A stretch of 64,000 bases of DNA from Nitrososphaerota archaeon (GTDB lineage Archaea; Thermoproteota; Nitrososphaeria; Nitrososphaerales; Gagatemarchaeaceae): assembly GCA_027320425.1 (NCBI GenBank), contig DAHVLJ010000010.1, positions 1 to 64,000 of the forward strand, read 5' to 3'. Under the pieces are notes generated by a model that did no database searches, was not told the origin of the DNA, and saw nothing but the letters and a program-made list of their open reading frames with translations. Below are positions 42,774 to 51,598 of this stretch, in pieces (within the stretch, counting starts at the first letter, position 1; each line of letters starts with the position of its first letter). A program made the translations under genes and the position numbers.

Positions 42774-42860
42774 TGCGGCCTGCGGGATTCGAACCCGCGC
42801 AAGTGGCTGTCTCCTCGCGTGAATGGGAAGCCACTATCCTAACCACTGGATCAAGGCCGC
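42774..42860 (-). tRNA. tRNA-Gly(CCC) with canonical intron
   Basis: Acceptor GCGGCCT pairs with AGGCCGC, discriminator A, CCA not encoded. D-stem ATCC/GGAT, anticodon stem GTGGC/GCCAC, T-arm GCGGG-TTCGAAT-CCCGC, short four-base variable loop. The anticodon loop becomes TTCCCAA after removal of 15 bases at 37/38; anticodon CCC (forward 42825-42827). Its 5' end overlaps the end of the upstream membrane-protein gene. Confidence 0.92.
42809..42823 (-). other. Canonical 15-nt intron (position 37/38) in tRNA-Gly(CCC)
   Basis: Central helix TTCC with GGAG, bulges CAT and ACA, short inner helix TC/GA around ACGC. Cutting after the second bulge base gives the normal seven-base anticodon loop. This is the usual archaeal intron site, unlike the other introns of the window. 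Confidence 0.85.
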
Positions 42861-44488
42861 AGAGCTCGGTCTAGCTGCTCACTCTTGGGCTGGTCGGTCA
42901 AACCTTCCCTTAATGAGAATTTCTCGAAACCAGCGGTCGCCCGCGGGGTGTCTCCCGACGGACGAGGCGACTCCGGGGTGGTCAGGACGCCGTGAGACAC
43001 GAGCCCGGAACCCGTCGACGCCCTTGCGATGCCAGGCGCCGGCCGGGGCTTTGGCGCTTCAATGCTCTTCAGTTCCCTTCGCCTTACTCTTACTATCCAC
43101 GAGATTGGCAGGGCAATGCCCACAACTGCGACCAGTAGTGCGCCCACGGCCAAGCTGCTACCGACATAACTCGCCCACAGGCTGTCGAAGTTCCCCTTCA
43201 CGAAGTTCGGTACGACGTAAGTGAGGAACGGAGACACGTCAAAGTTGGTCAGAGGCGGCACGGCGGTGACGAAGGCGGCCATCCCGTTGATTAGTGCGCC
43301 GACTCCATACACGCCATAGATGAGCACTTCTCTCCGTCCTCTGACCTGCTCGATTATGTACCCTGACGGGACCAAGAGGAAAGGGATCCCTGCGACCAAG
43401 AACCTCGGCCCGAAGGAAAGTCCCCCTTGGGGGTCGTACCAGGCGGAATACGGAAGGAGCACTCCGAGAAACACTGCAAGCATGAGGAGCATCTCCCTTC
43501 TGGCTCCCTTCGACCTGATTCCGTCCACGAACCCTAGGACCCCCAGAACTGCGAACGGCGCGAACGCGAACACGCCCCGGGAGAGGCTGACGAGGTTCAA
43601 GGAAAGGCCGTAGAGCAAAGGCGTAGAGAACTCGCCAAGAAGGGACCTGCCCAGATAAGCACCCTCTGTCGTCATGAAAGGGTTGCCGAAGATCGCATGA
43701 TTGTAGAGTGCTATGGCGGCGGCCCCCGGGAGGGCCCCCAGCAACAGGGCACCTGCTGAAGCGAGCGTCGCCCGCCACTTTCTTCCCTTTCGGATGAGGA
43801 TGAAGCCGAGCAAGATGGGTGTGATTATAGCGTTGACGTAGTCCACCGTAAACGCCGCGCCAACGGCAAGGCCCGAGGCTATCAGGAGGAGGTTGCCATT
43901 ATCTGTTCGGTTGGCTCTGATCGCAAAGTAGATGGCTGAGAGGACAAAAAGAGCGGAGACGTCGCTCTGGAAGAAGTAGGTCGCGAACGGCCAGCAGACG
44001 GTGGAGAAGGCGAAAGCCAGGCCCACGAAGATGGAGGTGGAGCGCCTGAAGTACAGGTCGCATATCTTGTATACCACATATGCCGCGAGAGCGCCAGCCA
44101 GAGACACGAAGGTCTCAGTCAGCAGGAGCACCGGCCCGTAAGCGGTGTAGCCGCCGGCGAGCGTGAACGCCAGGGCTGCGAAAGGGAGAGCGAAGAACGC
44201 CGTCCCGGGGGCAAGGGCGGAATAGTTCTGACCTCCGTAATGGAAGTCGTCCACTGACCATGGCGGCACGCTGCTCGCATGTCCGAGGGCGACCGAGCGC
44301 TGGCTGAACAGGGCGTAGTCAAGCTGTGTCAAGGACGTTGCGTGATCGGTTGCCCAGAACGCATTGACGCTTACTGCAAAAGTGACGAAGACTAGGATGA
44401 AGAGGAGGAGACCGTCCGTGACGTGCCTTCGTACCGCGCCTTCGGGGCCGGGTTTCATCTGGGAGCGCCGAGACGAAAGTACCGCCAT
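42851..44488 (-). CDS. Polytopic membrane protein, glycosyltransferase-like (PMT/ArnT type)
   Basis: A 545-residue protein with about 11-12 membrane helices. After the first helix it has a loop with acidic residues (FWATDHATSLTQLDYALF) and an HYGGQNYSALAPGTAFFALPFAAL segment, as in GT-C dolichol-phosphate-mannose-type transferases. The last 70 residues are a polar, cytoplasmic tail. It probably moves sugars from lipid carriers to surface molecules. Its stop codon lies inside the first ten bases of the tRNA-Gly(CCC) gene on the same strand. Confidence 0.7.
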   Translation of the reverse strand: MAVLSSRRSQMKPGPEGAVRRHVTDGLLLFILVFVTFAVSVNAFWATDHATSLTQLDYALFSQRSVALGHASSVPPWSVDDFHYGGQNYSALAPGTAFFALPFAALAFTLAGGYTAYGPVLLLTETFVSLAGALAAYVVYKICDLYFRRSTSIFVGLAFAFSTVCWPFATYFFQSDVSALFVLSAIYFAIRANRTDNGNLLLIASGLAVGAAFTVDYVNAIITPILLGFILIRKGRKWRATLASAGALLLGALPGAAAIALYNHAIFGNPFMTTEGAYLGRSLLGEFSTPLLYGLSLNLVSLSRGVFAFAPFAVLGVLGFVDGIRSKGARREMLLMLAVFLGVLLPYSAWYDPQGGLSFGPRFLVAGIPFLLVPSGYIIEQVRGRREVLIYGVYGVGALINGMAAFVTAVPPLTNFDVSPFLTYVVPNFVKGNFDSLWASYVGSSLAVGALLVAVVGIALPISWIVRVRRRELKSIEAPKPRPAPGIARASTGSGLVSHGVLTTPESPRPSGDTPRATAGFEKFSLREGLTDQPKSEQLDRALRP

Positions 44489-44523
44489 GCGACTTTAAGC
44501 GTTGACGGGATGTAGTGACGCCT

Positions 44524-44988
44524 CTACTCGGAGATGGCTTTCAGGGCCTCGATTGCTTCGGAAATGTGCTGTTTCGGCTTCAGCTGTGACGAGAAGACGT
44601 GCCTGACCGTTCCCTGCTTGTCAATCACATATGTAACCCGGCCGGGGATAAGTCCGAAGGATGACTTCGCTCCGTATGCGGCCCTGACGGTCCCGCCGGA
44701 GTCTTCGAGTAGGGGGAACCTGGCCCCGCACTGCAGGGCGAAGCTGCCGTGCGTCTCCGCCGAGTCTGAGCTCACCCCTAGGACTTCGGCCCCCATATCG
44801 AGCAGGGCTTGGTAGTTCTCGCTGAACGCCCTGGTCTCGGTGGTGCAGCCTGCGGTGAAGTCCTTCGGATAGAAGTAGATCACGACATTCTTCGAGCCCG
44901 CGTAGTCGTGCAGTGACACCATGTGGCCATCCTGCCCACGGAGCGTAAAGTCTGGGGCCTTGTCCCCTACCTTGACAGATCCACCCAT
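44524..44988 (-). CDS. bcp: Peroxiredoxin, Bcp/PrxQ type
   Basis: A 154-residue thiol peroxidase with the peroxidatic cysteine in PKDFTAGCTTE (C48) and the N-terminal VGDKAPDFTLRGQDG. A second cysteine (LQCGARFPLL) may act as resolving residue. It reduces peroxides with thioredoxin as donor. It lies 9 bases after the next gene upstream on the same strand (44998). Confidence 0.92.
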   Translation of the reverse strand: MGGSVKVGDKAPDFTLRGQDGHMVSLHDYAGSKNVVIYFYPKDFTAGCTTETRAFSENYQALLDMGAEVLGVSSDSAETHGSFALQCGARFPLLEDSGGTVRAAYGAKSSFGLIPGRVTYVIDKQGTVRHVFSSQLKPKQHISEAIEALKAISE

Positions 44989-44997
44989 CCGACCGCA

Positions 44998-45333
44998 CTA
45001 TGTCCCTTCGGTAATCTTCTTGAGCGTTAGAGAGCCGTTGCGTATGTCGAGGTCGTAGATCTCATTGACATCGAGCCGAATGCCAAGCATGTCATACTCA
45101 GACTCGGTCAGTGTCATGACTACCTTGGAGAAGCCGATCTCTCGCATCTGAGGCATGAGTCCCATCGACTGCAGCTGTGAGATCATTCCCTGTACCACCC
45201 TGGCTTCGTCATTCGCTGGGAACATCTCTGGTCTGCGGGCGTCTCTGACCTCCACCAGCTCAATCTGCTTCGCCGGCAAGCCTGTAAGCGGGTCTGTCAC
45301 GCCACTGATCCTGTTTACCTTGACTCTCCCCAA
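44998..45333 (-). CDS. Conserved-looking small protein, unknown
   Basis: A 111-residue soluble protein with a VKVNRISGVTDPLTGLPAKQIELVEV N-terminal strand pair and a MTLTESEYDMLGIRLDVNEIYDL C-terminal part. The size and start remind me of arcadin-1-like archaeal proteins, but I cannot confirm this. It starts at TTG about 28 bases after GTATAAACT, so it is likely leaderless, and runs on into the peroxiredoxin gene. Confidence 0.6.
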   Translation of the reverse strand: MGRVKVNRISGVTDPLTGLPAKQIELVEVRDARRPEMFPANDEARVVQGMISQLQSMGLMPQMREIGFSKVVMTLTESEYDMLGIRLDVNEIYDLDIRNGSLTLKKITEGT

Positions 45334-45411
45334 TCCGTGGCTCGCTCCATCTTCGCGGGTATAAACTAAGCGTCTCCGGTTTGAGGCAGACCTGCTCCGT
45401 GTTAGCCGCGG

Positions 45412-45879
45412 CTATGCCGGAGCGTCGGTGTTCGGTTGGGTCTGCTCAGGCGCAGTGCCTTCCGTTCCCTCAGCGAGCGCTGCTTCGCCCTGAGCCCCTT
45501 CGTTCGCCATTATCGCTTCCACATCCTCCGGTGAAAGTATCCTGGACATGGAGAGGTTGACTAGAGAATTGGCAGAGGCGTCGCCCGAAAGGCGGCCTAT
45601 CCGCCCTCTGAGCTGTCGCCACTTCAGCTTTGTATTCCCGCTTTTTGATGTGTAGATGATGCCCAGAACGTCCTTCGCGTTGATGAACGTGATGTCCCGG
45701 ATCTTCTTGAGGTCCACCTTATCGACGGCTTCGACGTAGATGGAGCCTGTGTCTCCTGCCTTCTCCGGAAACACCTCGGGGTCGCGTAGATAGGACTCGG
45801 GGATGAAGCTTCGGCAAGTGCTCCCGATAAGGAACCTTCTGAAACCCTCCAGATTGCACGTAAGATCTAGCTCGACCAC
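45412..45879 (-). CDS. Hypothetical protein with acidic, disordered tail
   Basis: A 155-residue protein: a folded-looking first 115 residues (SIYVEAVDKVDLKKIRDITF, LKWRQLRGRIGRLSGD) and an Ala/Glu/Thr-rich tail. A minus-strand TATA box (CATTTTATAACC, near 45914-45925) lies 35-40 bases before the GTG start. I do not recognise the family. Confidence 0.5.
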   Translation of the reverse strand: MVELDLTCNLEGFRRFLIGSTCRSFIPESYLRDPEVFPEKAGDTGSIYVEAVDKVDLKKIRDITFINAKDVLGIIYTSKSGNTKLKWRQLRGRIGRLSGDASANSLVNLSMSRILSPEDVEAIMANEGAQGEAALAEGTEGTAPEQTQPNTDAPA

Positions 45880-46089
45880 GACCGGGCGCCTGAAACCGCG
45901 CCGCGCCCCTCTGGTTATAAAATGATTCCCGTCTCATGGGACAGGGGAGGCCGAAAAGCCTAAGGTGTCTGTTGAAGCATTGTGCCTCTGGGTAATGACC
46001 GGAAACAGCCGTCTGACACTAGATGAGGACGATTTTGAGTCGGGAACCCGCTTCTCAAGGGCAGGGGACTGCAGATCGGCCAGCGCCCG

Positions 46090-46650
46090 ATGAGGTTCCT
46101 GGTCCGGCTGAAGGCCACGGGGGTCCCCACTGAACGCCTTACCGCGGCGGTTCGAGCCATCGCCGGTACCCTCGGAGCAGATCCGCGGAACCCTAAGTGG
46201 ACTTCCTATGGCGCATTGGAACTGGACGTGTTCTGCAAAGAGAAGGATGACTTCCTACTTTTCTTAGCCGCAGTTGAGCCGTTGGCCAAGGTCGAGTTCA
46301 CGAGGGACCTCAACGTCCCGTTGCCATACCGGCCGGAAGATGCGCTGTACTCCGAGGCGAGGGAGCTGTTCAACGCTGAGCGTTACTGGGAGTGCCATGA
46401 AGTGTTGGAAGGGGTGTGGAAGACGAAGCAAGGGGATGAGAAGAGGCTGTTGCAGGGAGTGATCCTCGTTTGTGCGGCTTTCGTCCATCATCAAAGGAAC
46501 GAAGGTAAGGTGGCCATGGGCGTCTTGTTGCGGTCTCAGCCTCTGTTGCAATCCTCCCGCGCTGAAGTGGCGGGCATCGACCTACCCCGCCTTAGGCTGG
46601 ATGTCCAGACGATCTCAGATAGCGGTATGTTCAGGAACTTCAGGGTCTAG
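46090..46650 (+). CDS. DUF309-domain protein
   Basis: The C-terminal half of this 186-residue protein is a DUF309 helical domain: LFNAERYWECHEVLEGVWK (Glu-Cys-His-Glu core) and LLQGVILVCAAFVHHQRN. The first 90 residues form a separate domain (GTLGADPRNPKWTSYGALEL). DUF309 proteins are small four-helix proteins of unknown activity. It converges on the membrane-protein gene at 46647, overlapping by 4 bases. Confidence 0.8.
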   Translation: MRFLVRLKATGVPTERLTAAVRAIAGTLGADPRNPKWTSYGALELDVFCKEKDDFLLFLAAVEPLAKVEFTRDLNVPLPYRPEDALYSEARELFNAERYWECHEVLEGVWKTKQGDEKRLLQGVILVCAAFVHHQRNEGKVAMGVLLRSQPLLQSSRAEVAGIDLPRLRLDVQTISDSGMFRNFRV

Positions 46651-47081
46651 CCGAAGACGGGGAGGTTCATCGGGTTCGCCTGCTCTGAGATTCCGGTTCC
46701 TCCTCGGGCAGCAAGGATGTTGGCCATGCACCCAACCGCTCCTAACACGGCGCCCGCTGCTCCGACGAGGATCCAGCTTGCCGGATATGGGTATCCGTAG
46801 TAGGCCCATGCGGAAACAGCCATCAGCGCTGAAGCTGCGGCCGTCAACACCGCGCCCACCCTGTAAGCCACGACGGCTCCCCATAGTCCAAGCATGCCGT
46901 CGGCGAAGAGGGTGATGGCAAGCACGATGAGCGCATCTCCGTAGAGAGGGCTCAGCTGCAACCCTGGGCACCCGGTCAGTGGACAGGAAGAAGGGACCGA
47001 TGTCAGAGACAGGAAATAGCCAACCCAGACAGCTTCCAAAAGAGACGCCCCGCCAGCCACCCTGCGGACGGCCGACGTCAT
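46647..47081 (-). CDS. Four-helix membrane protein, unknown
   Basis: A 144-residue protein with four hydrophobic segments and an extracytoplasmic loop holding two cysteines (SSCPLTGCPGLQ) that could form a disulfide. The start overlaps the stop of the upstream cysteine-rich gene by 4 bases, so both belong to the 47.9-46.6 kb minus-strand operon. Family not recognised. Confidence 0.6.
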   Translation of the reverse strand: MTSAVRRVAGGASLLEAVWVGYFLSLTSVPSSCPLTGCPGLQLSPLYGDALIVLAITLFADGMLGLWGAVVAYRVGAVLTAAASALMAVSAWAYYGYPYPASWILVGAAGAVLGAVGCMANILAARGGTGISEQANPMNLPVFG

Positions 47082-47506
47082 CTCGCCATCGTCAGCCTGT
47101 AGTATCCTGCCTCGATGTTCTTGTTGACGTTGTCCTTCACTAAGTACAACCGGTGTATCGGGTTCTGCGTCTTGGGGGTGAGTGAGAAGTCCTTCCCCAC
47201 CACTAGCTCGACGACCTGGCCGTCACGGCAGGTGTGTGTTATCTTCTTCCCCGGTTTGGCGCCGAGGCTGTTCATGTAGACGTCCTTCAACGTCGTGCAC
47301 GTCAGGACCGCCCACTCCTCATCGCCCGGAATCGTCTCGAACCCTACGCTCGCCTTGAGAGGCTCTCCGTATCTTTTGTCGTCGCAGAAGAGCTCTTTGC
47401 AGCTCCTGCACCTCCAGACGTCCACTACGCCCTGAAGGTAGTTGTCACGATTGATGTTGACCATGCCAATAAACACAATCTCGTGCTCATGTTTCTCGTC
47501 TGCCAA
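47078..47506 (-). CDS. Zinc-ribbon-like protein, unknown
   Basis: A 142-residue protein with a CRSCKELFC cluster near residue 33 and two more cysteines (VLTCTTLK, THTCRDGQ) that could complete a zinc site. The C-terminal half looks like a beta-barrel (LVVGKDFSLTP, RLYLVKDNVN). It sits 3 bases after the TrmB-like gene. No family recognised. Confidence 0.55.
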   Translation of the reverse strand: MADEKHEHEIVFIGMVNINRDNYLQGVVDVWRCRSCKELFCDDKRYGEPLKASVGFETIPGDEEWAVLTCTTLKDVYMNSLGAKPGKKITHTCRDGQVVELVVGKDFSLTPKTQNPIHRLYLVKDNVNKNIEAGYYRLTMAR

Positions 47507-47509
47507 GGC

Positions 47510-47881
47510 TTACCCGCCCCCCTTCCCCATGCTTTTGTCCGTTGCGGCCTCGTAGACCGGTATAAGCTCCAGTATCAGCTTGTCGACTCTCATGCGCCTT
47601 TCGTTGATCTCCTTCACCATCGCCTCCCTCCACGTCCTGTAGTGGTTGGCTATCCCGAGGCGCGGGTGAACAGGTATCACCCGCTTCCCATCTCCTGAGA
47701 CGATGGCCATCCCCCGGTCCAAGAGAGTCGCTGCCTTCCCCGCCTCCGAGGCCGGAAGCTGGCCGTCTCGGAGCAGCCTGAGATACAACAGCGCTTCGTC
47801 ATGCGAGAGGCCAGCCTCGGATCCAAGCCTCTTTACCAGGTCGTCGAGATCCTTCGGTTCTGCTCTCAATCGGCCGCTCAA
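47510..47881 (-). CDS. Short TrmB-like/helix-turn-helix protein
   Basis: A product of about 123 residues with a winged-helix pattern (GLSHDEALLYLRLLRDGQLPASEAGKAATLLDRG) and a helical C-terminal part. The TTG at 47881 overlaps the stop of the TrmB gene (TTGA), a coupling signal; the longer frame from 47908 is less likely. It may work with the full-length TrmB regulator. Confidence 0.6.
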   Translation of the reverse strand: MSGRLRAEPKDLDDLVKRLGSEAGLSHDEALLYLRLLRDGQLPASEAGKAATLLDRGMAIVSGDGKRVIPVHPRLGIANHYRTWREAMVKEINERRMRVDKLILELIPVYEAATDKSMGKGGG

Positions 47882-48642
47882 ACCTTGGTGGTCCCCGTGG
47901 AGTCCCAAAGGAATTCGAAATAATCCTTGGCGAAGCTCGCCAGGCCGTGGTGGGACGCCCAGATCGCGAGAGGGAGCCCTCCCTGTTCCCCACCGCCTAG
48001 CAGGAGCACCACCTCTCTGGAGTCGGAGATGAGTCCCCCGCCATACATGGTCTTCCTAGTCCTCACCTCAGCATACTTCGCAAGCTGTTCCGTCGCATCC
48101 TTGGGGAGGTCAGGAGAGGTGAGAATCAGAACCTTCGCCCCCCTCTCCTTCAACGCGGCCATGAGCGGCTCGATCCTCTCGGTGAACAGAGCAAGCTGCG
48201 CAGGCAGAGCGATAAGGAGCTCGGTCCTGCAGTTCAGAAGGAGATTTTTGACCCTTGAGAGTATCTCGTTCGTCCCCCGCATGATCCAGATATCGGGCTT
48301 CTCTTGCTCCCCTCTGCTGACATAAATCCCCATGAGCTCTTCGAGAGCGACCTGCTCCTTCTCTTTCCTCTCGGTCTCCTGCCTGGACCTGAGCTCTTCG
48401 AGCGCGACGTCGGGCGGCTTGGCGGTGTAGACTATCGGCCTGCTCTTCTGCACCTCCACCAGACCCCGTGTGTGGAGAGACTCGAGAGCATCGTAGACCT
48501 TCGAGTAAGGTATCCTTGCCTCCCTGCTGATGTCGCTGGCTGTCATCGTGCCCCCGCGGAGGAGGGCGACGTACGCTTTCACTTCGCTCCCGGTGAGCCC
48601 GAGCCCCTCCAGTGACTCTCCAGCGCGTTCGCTCAGGCTCAA
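47878..48642 (-). CDS. TrmB-family transcriptional regulator
   Basis: A 254-residue protein with the TrmB N-terminal winged helix (GLTGSEVKAYVALLRGGTMTASDISREARIPYSKVYDALESL), a coiled-coil linker rich in Glu/Lys, and a C-terminal ligand-binding region (PDIWIMRGTNEILSRVKNLLLN, LLIALPAQLALF). TrmB proteins bind sugars or other small molecules and repress or activate. It is divergent from the tetraether synthase gene, with a perfect palindrome at 48863-48889 between them. Confidence 0.85.
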   Translation of the reverse strand: MSLSERAGESLEGLGLTGSEVKAYVALLRGGTMTASDISREARIPYSKVYDALESLHTRGLVEVQKSRPIVYTAKPPDVALEELRSRQETERKEKEQVALEELMGIYVSRGEQEKPDIWIMRGTNEILSRVKNLLLNCRTELLIALPAQLALFTERIEPLMAALKERGAKVLILTSPDLPKDATEQLAKYAEVRTRKTMYGGGLISDSREVVLLLGGGEQGGLPLAIWASHHGLASFAKDYFEFLWDSTGTTKV

Positions 48643-48862
48643 CTCGGAAAGGCTCCAAACGCCTGAACCCCGGCCCCAGCACCGACGGCTCGTGTCAGAG
48701 TGGGAGCGCCATGCTCTCGGTCCTTTAGGGAGCCAGAAAGCCGAAGGAGCGGGTCCTTCCCTCCGAGCGTGAAGTGCTCCTTGTCATGGCCTCCGGGACG
48801 AAGATGATCGCGGTTGCCGGCTTCCAATGGGCCCATCCACACGGGGACACGCGGGCCATGTC

Positions 48863-48900
48863 TTAACTTTTCACCCTCTGTAAAGTTAAAATGCTTATAT
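48863..48900. promoter_or_regulatory. Perfect palindrome and TATA box before the tetraether synthase gene
   Basis: TTAACTTT (48863-48870) and AAAGTTAA (48882-48889) are exact inverted repeats with an 11-base spacer. CTTATAT (48894-48900) follows as a plus-strand TATA box. The site touches the BRE/TATA region, a usual place for an archaeal regulator. The closest regulator is the divergent TrmB. Confidence 0.65.
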
Positions 48901-48936
48901 CCGCTGGAGGGGAGGCAGAAACTAAGCGATATCCTG

Positions 48937-50610
48937 ATGGCACAAATCGCAGACGTAAGCCTAGAACTCAAGAAAGAAGTATCCAAGGGGAACTTCATCC
49001 GCCAGACGCAGTCCATCTGTCCAGACTGCAACCGGATCCTCCCAGCTATTGTCTTCGAGAGGGAGAGCAAGGTATGGATGACGAAGACCTGCCCTGAACA
49101 CGGGGAGACAGAAGAGCTCTACTTCGGCTCCTACGAGATGTACAGCAAGTTTTCACGTTATTGGAAGGACGGGAAAGGGACCCACGCGGCTAACGTCCCG
49201 ATGGACGTATGCTCCTGCCCGGCGAACTGCGGTCTCTGTTCGAACCACCTTTCGCATACTGGGCTCTCTAACATCATCGTGACGAACAGGTGTGACCTTA
49301 CCTGCTGGTACTGTTTCTTCTACGTCAAGAAGGGCCTCGAGGGGGCTTACGTCTACGAGCCCACGCTCGACCAGGTCAGGGAGATGGGACGCTCGCTGAA
49401 GGCAGAGAGGCCTGTCGCTGGCAATTCAGTCCAGATCACTGGCGGAGAACCGACCATCCGCGAAGACCTCCCGACCATAATCAAGATACTCAAGGAGGAG
49501 GGTGTCGACCATATCCAGCTGAACACCAACGGCATCAACCTCGCTCTGAATCCGGGCCTCGCCAAGAGGCTGAAGGAAGCGGGTGTCTCCAACCTCTACA
49601 TGAGCTTCGACGGCGTGACGCCCAAGACCAATCCCAAGAACCACTGGGAGGCGCCGTATGCCATAGACGCCTGCCGAAAAGTGGGCGTAGGCGTCGTCCT
49701 CGTCCCGACCGTCATAAAGTCGATCAACGACCACGAGCTCGGCGACATCATCCGGTTTGGGCAGAACAACATTGACACGGTTCACGCGGTGAACTTCCAG
49801 CCTGTGTCGCTGACAGGCAGGCTGACGAAGACAGAGAGAGCGAAGTACAGGATTACCATCCCCGATTGCATCGAGCGGATCGAGGAGCAGACCAACGGCA
49901 TGATCACGAAGGATGGTTGGTTCCCGGTGCCGTCTTGCTCTCCTGTGACAGGGTTCATCGAGGCGTTCACAAAGAAAGAGCAGTATGAGCTCTCGATACA
50001 CTTCGCCTGTGGCGCAGGGACGTATGTGTTCAACGACCCAGACAAGAGGAGGCTGGTCCCGCTCCCAGAGTTCGTGGACATCCCTGGCCTCATCGAATAC
50101 TTGGACGAGAAGAGCGAGGAAATCTACTCGGGCACCAACAGATACATCGTTGCCGCGAAGGTGCTGACTCAGATCACTTCTTTCGTGAACAAAGAGAAGC
50201 AGCCCAAGAGCCTCAGCTTCGCGAAGCTACTTACAGACGCGCTAGTCAAGCACGACTACTCGTCGGTCGGCCAGTTCCACCTGAAGAGCATGTTCCTTGG
50301 AATGATGCACTTCCAGGACAAGTACAACCAGGATGAAGAGAGGCTCCAGCGTTGCGACATCCACTATCTGACCCCTGACCTGAGGATCATCCCGTTCTGC
50401 AGCTTCAACGTGATCCCAGAGTGGTACAGGGACAGGATACAGCAGAAGTACGGTATGCCCATCGAAACCTGGGAAGCCAAGACAGGAAAGAAGCTCGAGG
50501 CCGGGCTCTATCGTGGAACTCTAAGGCGCGGAGGTCACGTCCAGGGATGCGGTTGCGCTGCCGGAGAGCACGGCGAACCTCTTCCGATTCAGCCGATAAC
50601 CGGTACCTAG
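48937..50610 (+). CDS. tes: Radical SAM tetraether lipid synthase-like enzyme (MJ0619 family)
   Basis: A 557-residue enzyme with an N-terminal rubredoxin-like pair SICPDC (C28, C31) and KTCPEHG (C52), a [10 protein letters not shown] cluster (C92-C101), and the radical SAM motif [10 protein letters not shown] (C119, C123, C126), then [11 protein letters not shown]. The C-terminus adds [10 protein letters not shown]. The order matches the Methanocaldococcus MJ0619 family, which joins two archaeol tails into tetraether membrane lipids. The start ATG at 48937 begins the conserved part; a longer frame from 48814 runs through the promoter. Confidence 0.82.
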   Translation: MAQIADVSLELKKEVSKGNFIRQTQSICPDCNRILPAIVFERESKVWMTKTCPEHGETEELYFGSYEMYSKFSRYWKDGKGTHAANVPMDVCSCPANCGLCSNHLSHTGLSNIIVTNRCDLTCWYCFFYVKKGLEGAYVYEPTLDQVREMGRSLKAERPVAGNSVQITGGEPTIREDLPTIIKILKEEGVDHIQLNTNGINLALNPGLAKRLKEAGVSNLYMSFDGVTPKTNPKNHWEAPYAIDACRKVGVGVVLVPTVIKSINDHELGDIIRFGQNNIDTVHAVNFQPVSLTGRLTKTERAKYRITIPDCIERIEEQTNGMITKDGWFPVPSCSPVTGFIEAFTKKEQYELSIHFACGAGTYVFNDPDKRRLVPLPEFVDIPGLIEYLDEKSEEIYSGTNRYIVAAKVLTQITSFVNKEKQPKSLSFAKLLTDALVKHDYSSVGQFHLKSMFLGMMHFQDKYNQDEERLQRCDIHYLTPDLRIIPFCSFNVIPEWYRDRIQQKYGMPIETWEAKTGKKLEAGLYRGTLRRGGHVQGCGCAAGEHGEPLPIQPITGT

Positions 50611-50668
50611 GCTAAGCTTCCCGTCGGGCATCACAGCTTATCTACCCTCAAGGGGCGTCTGCGTTCGT

Positions 50669-51598
50669 TTGAGCATCAGGGCAAACCTGAAGGCGCGTCA
50701 AAGGCGGAGGCGTATCCTCTGGATTTCGGTGGCTGCCGTGATGATCGCCCTGCTGGTGGTGGTCTACTTCGTGGCCGCCCTTGGAAACAATCCAGAAACG
50801 AAGTACATCGGCCAGCCTGTCCCAAGCTCGCTCCTTCAGCAGATAACGGGCGTGAGCGACTCGACTCTCAACGCCGTGGGGACACCTTCGGGGGTCAGTC
50901 CACCTGCCAGAATCTCCGGGTCTACTCTTACCTCGGGTGGAAAACCCGAGATCCTCTACGTCGGGGGGGAATTCTGTCCATACTGCGCCATCGAACGCTG
51001 GGCTCTCATTGTCGCCCTGTCGCACTTCGGGAGCTTCCAGGGTCTCGAATACATGCTCTCATCTAGCACAGATGTAAACCCCGACACCCCCACTTTCACA
51101 TTCGCCAACGCCACCTACACCAGCAACTACGTCACCTTCGTCCCGGTGGAGGAGTTCGGCAGGGGTGGCGAGAGCCAGGTGATACAAACGCTCACGGCTG
51201 AACAGCAGACTCTTGTCTCCCAATACGACACCTGCTCCGCATCAGGACAGAACGGGGGCATACCGTTTGTAGACATCGCCAACAAATATGCGGTGAACTG
51301 TGGTGCTCAATTCGTGCTTTCGGACGTGGCGGGGAGCGGCTCGCCTAACATCGTCGGGATGAACTGGACCCAGATAGCGTCACAGCTAGACAACCCGAAC
51401 AGCGGAGTCGCACAGATGATCGACGGAGCCGCGAACTACCTGATTTCGTCGATCTGCGTCGTGACCGGAGATACACCTGCCTCAGTCTGCACCCAGAGTT
51501 ATGGGACCGAGACAATCAGCTACTCTCCGTCTCCTGCCTCTTCCGTGTCGTCACTGGTCGTCCCAGGGGTGGCGTCTGAGCTCCGTTGGACAGACTGA
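50669..51598 (+). CDS. DUF929 thioredoxin-like exported protein
   Basis: A 309-residue protein with a basic N-terminus, one signal-anchor helix (about residues 16-38), and a DUF929 domain containing [24 protein letters not shown], a CPYC redox pair in a thioredoxin-like context. Other extracytoplasmic cysteines occur (DTCSAS, VNCGAQF, SICVV). It starts at TTG and overlaps the VKOR gene by 13 bases, so the two are co-translated and probably act as a disulfide-forming pair. Confidence 0.83.
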   Translation: MSIRANLKARQRRRRILWISVAAVMIALLVVVYFVAALGNNPETKYIGQPVPSSLLQQITGVSDSTLNAVGTPSGVSPPARISGSTLTSGGKPEILYVGGEFCPYCAIERWALIVALSHFGSFQGLEYMLSSSTDVNPDTPTFTFANATYTSNYVTFVPVEEFGRGGESQVIQTLTAEQQTLVSQYDTCSASGQNGGIPFVDIANKYAVNCGAQFVLSDVAGSGSPNIVGMNWTQIASQLDNPNSGVAQMIDGAANYLISSICVVTGDTPASVCTQSYGTETISYSPSPASSVSSLVVPGVASELRWTD

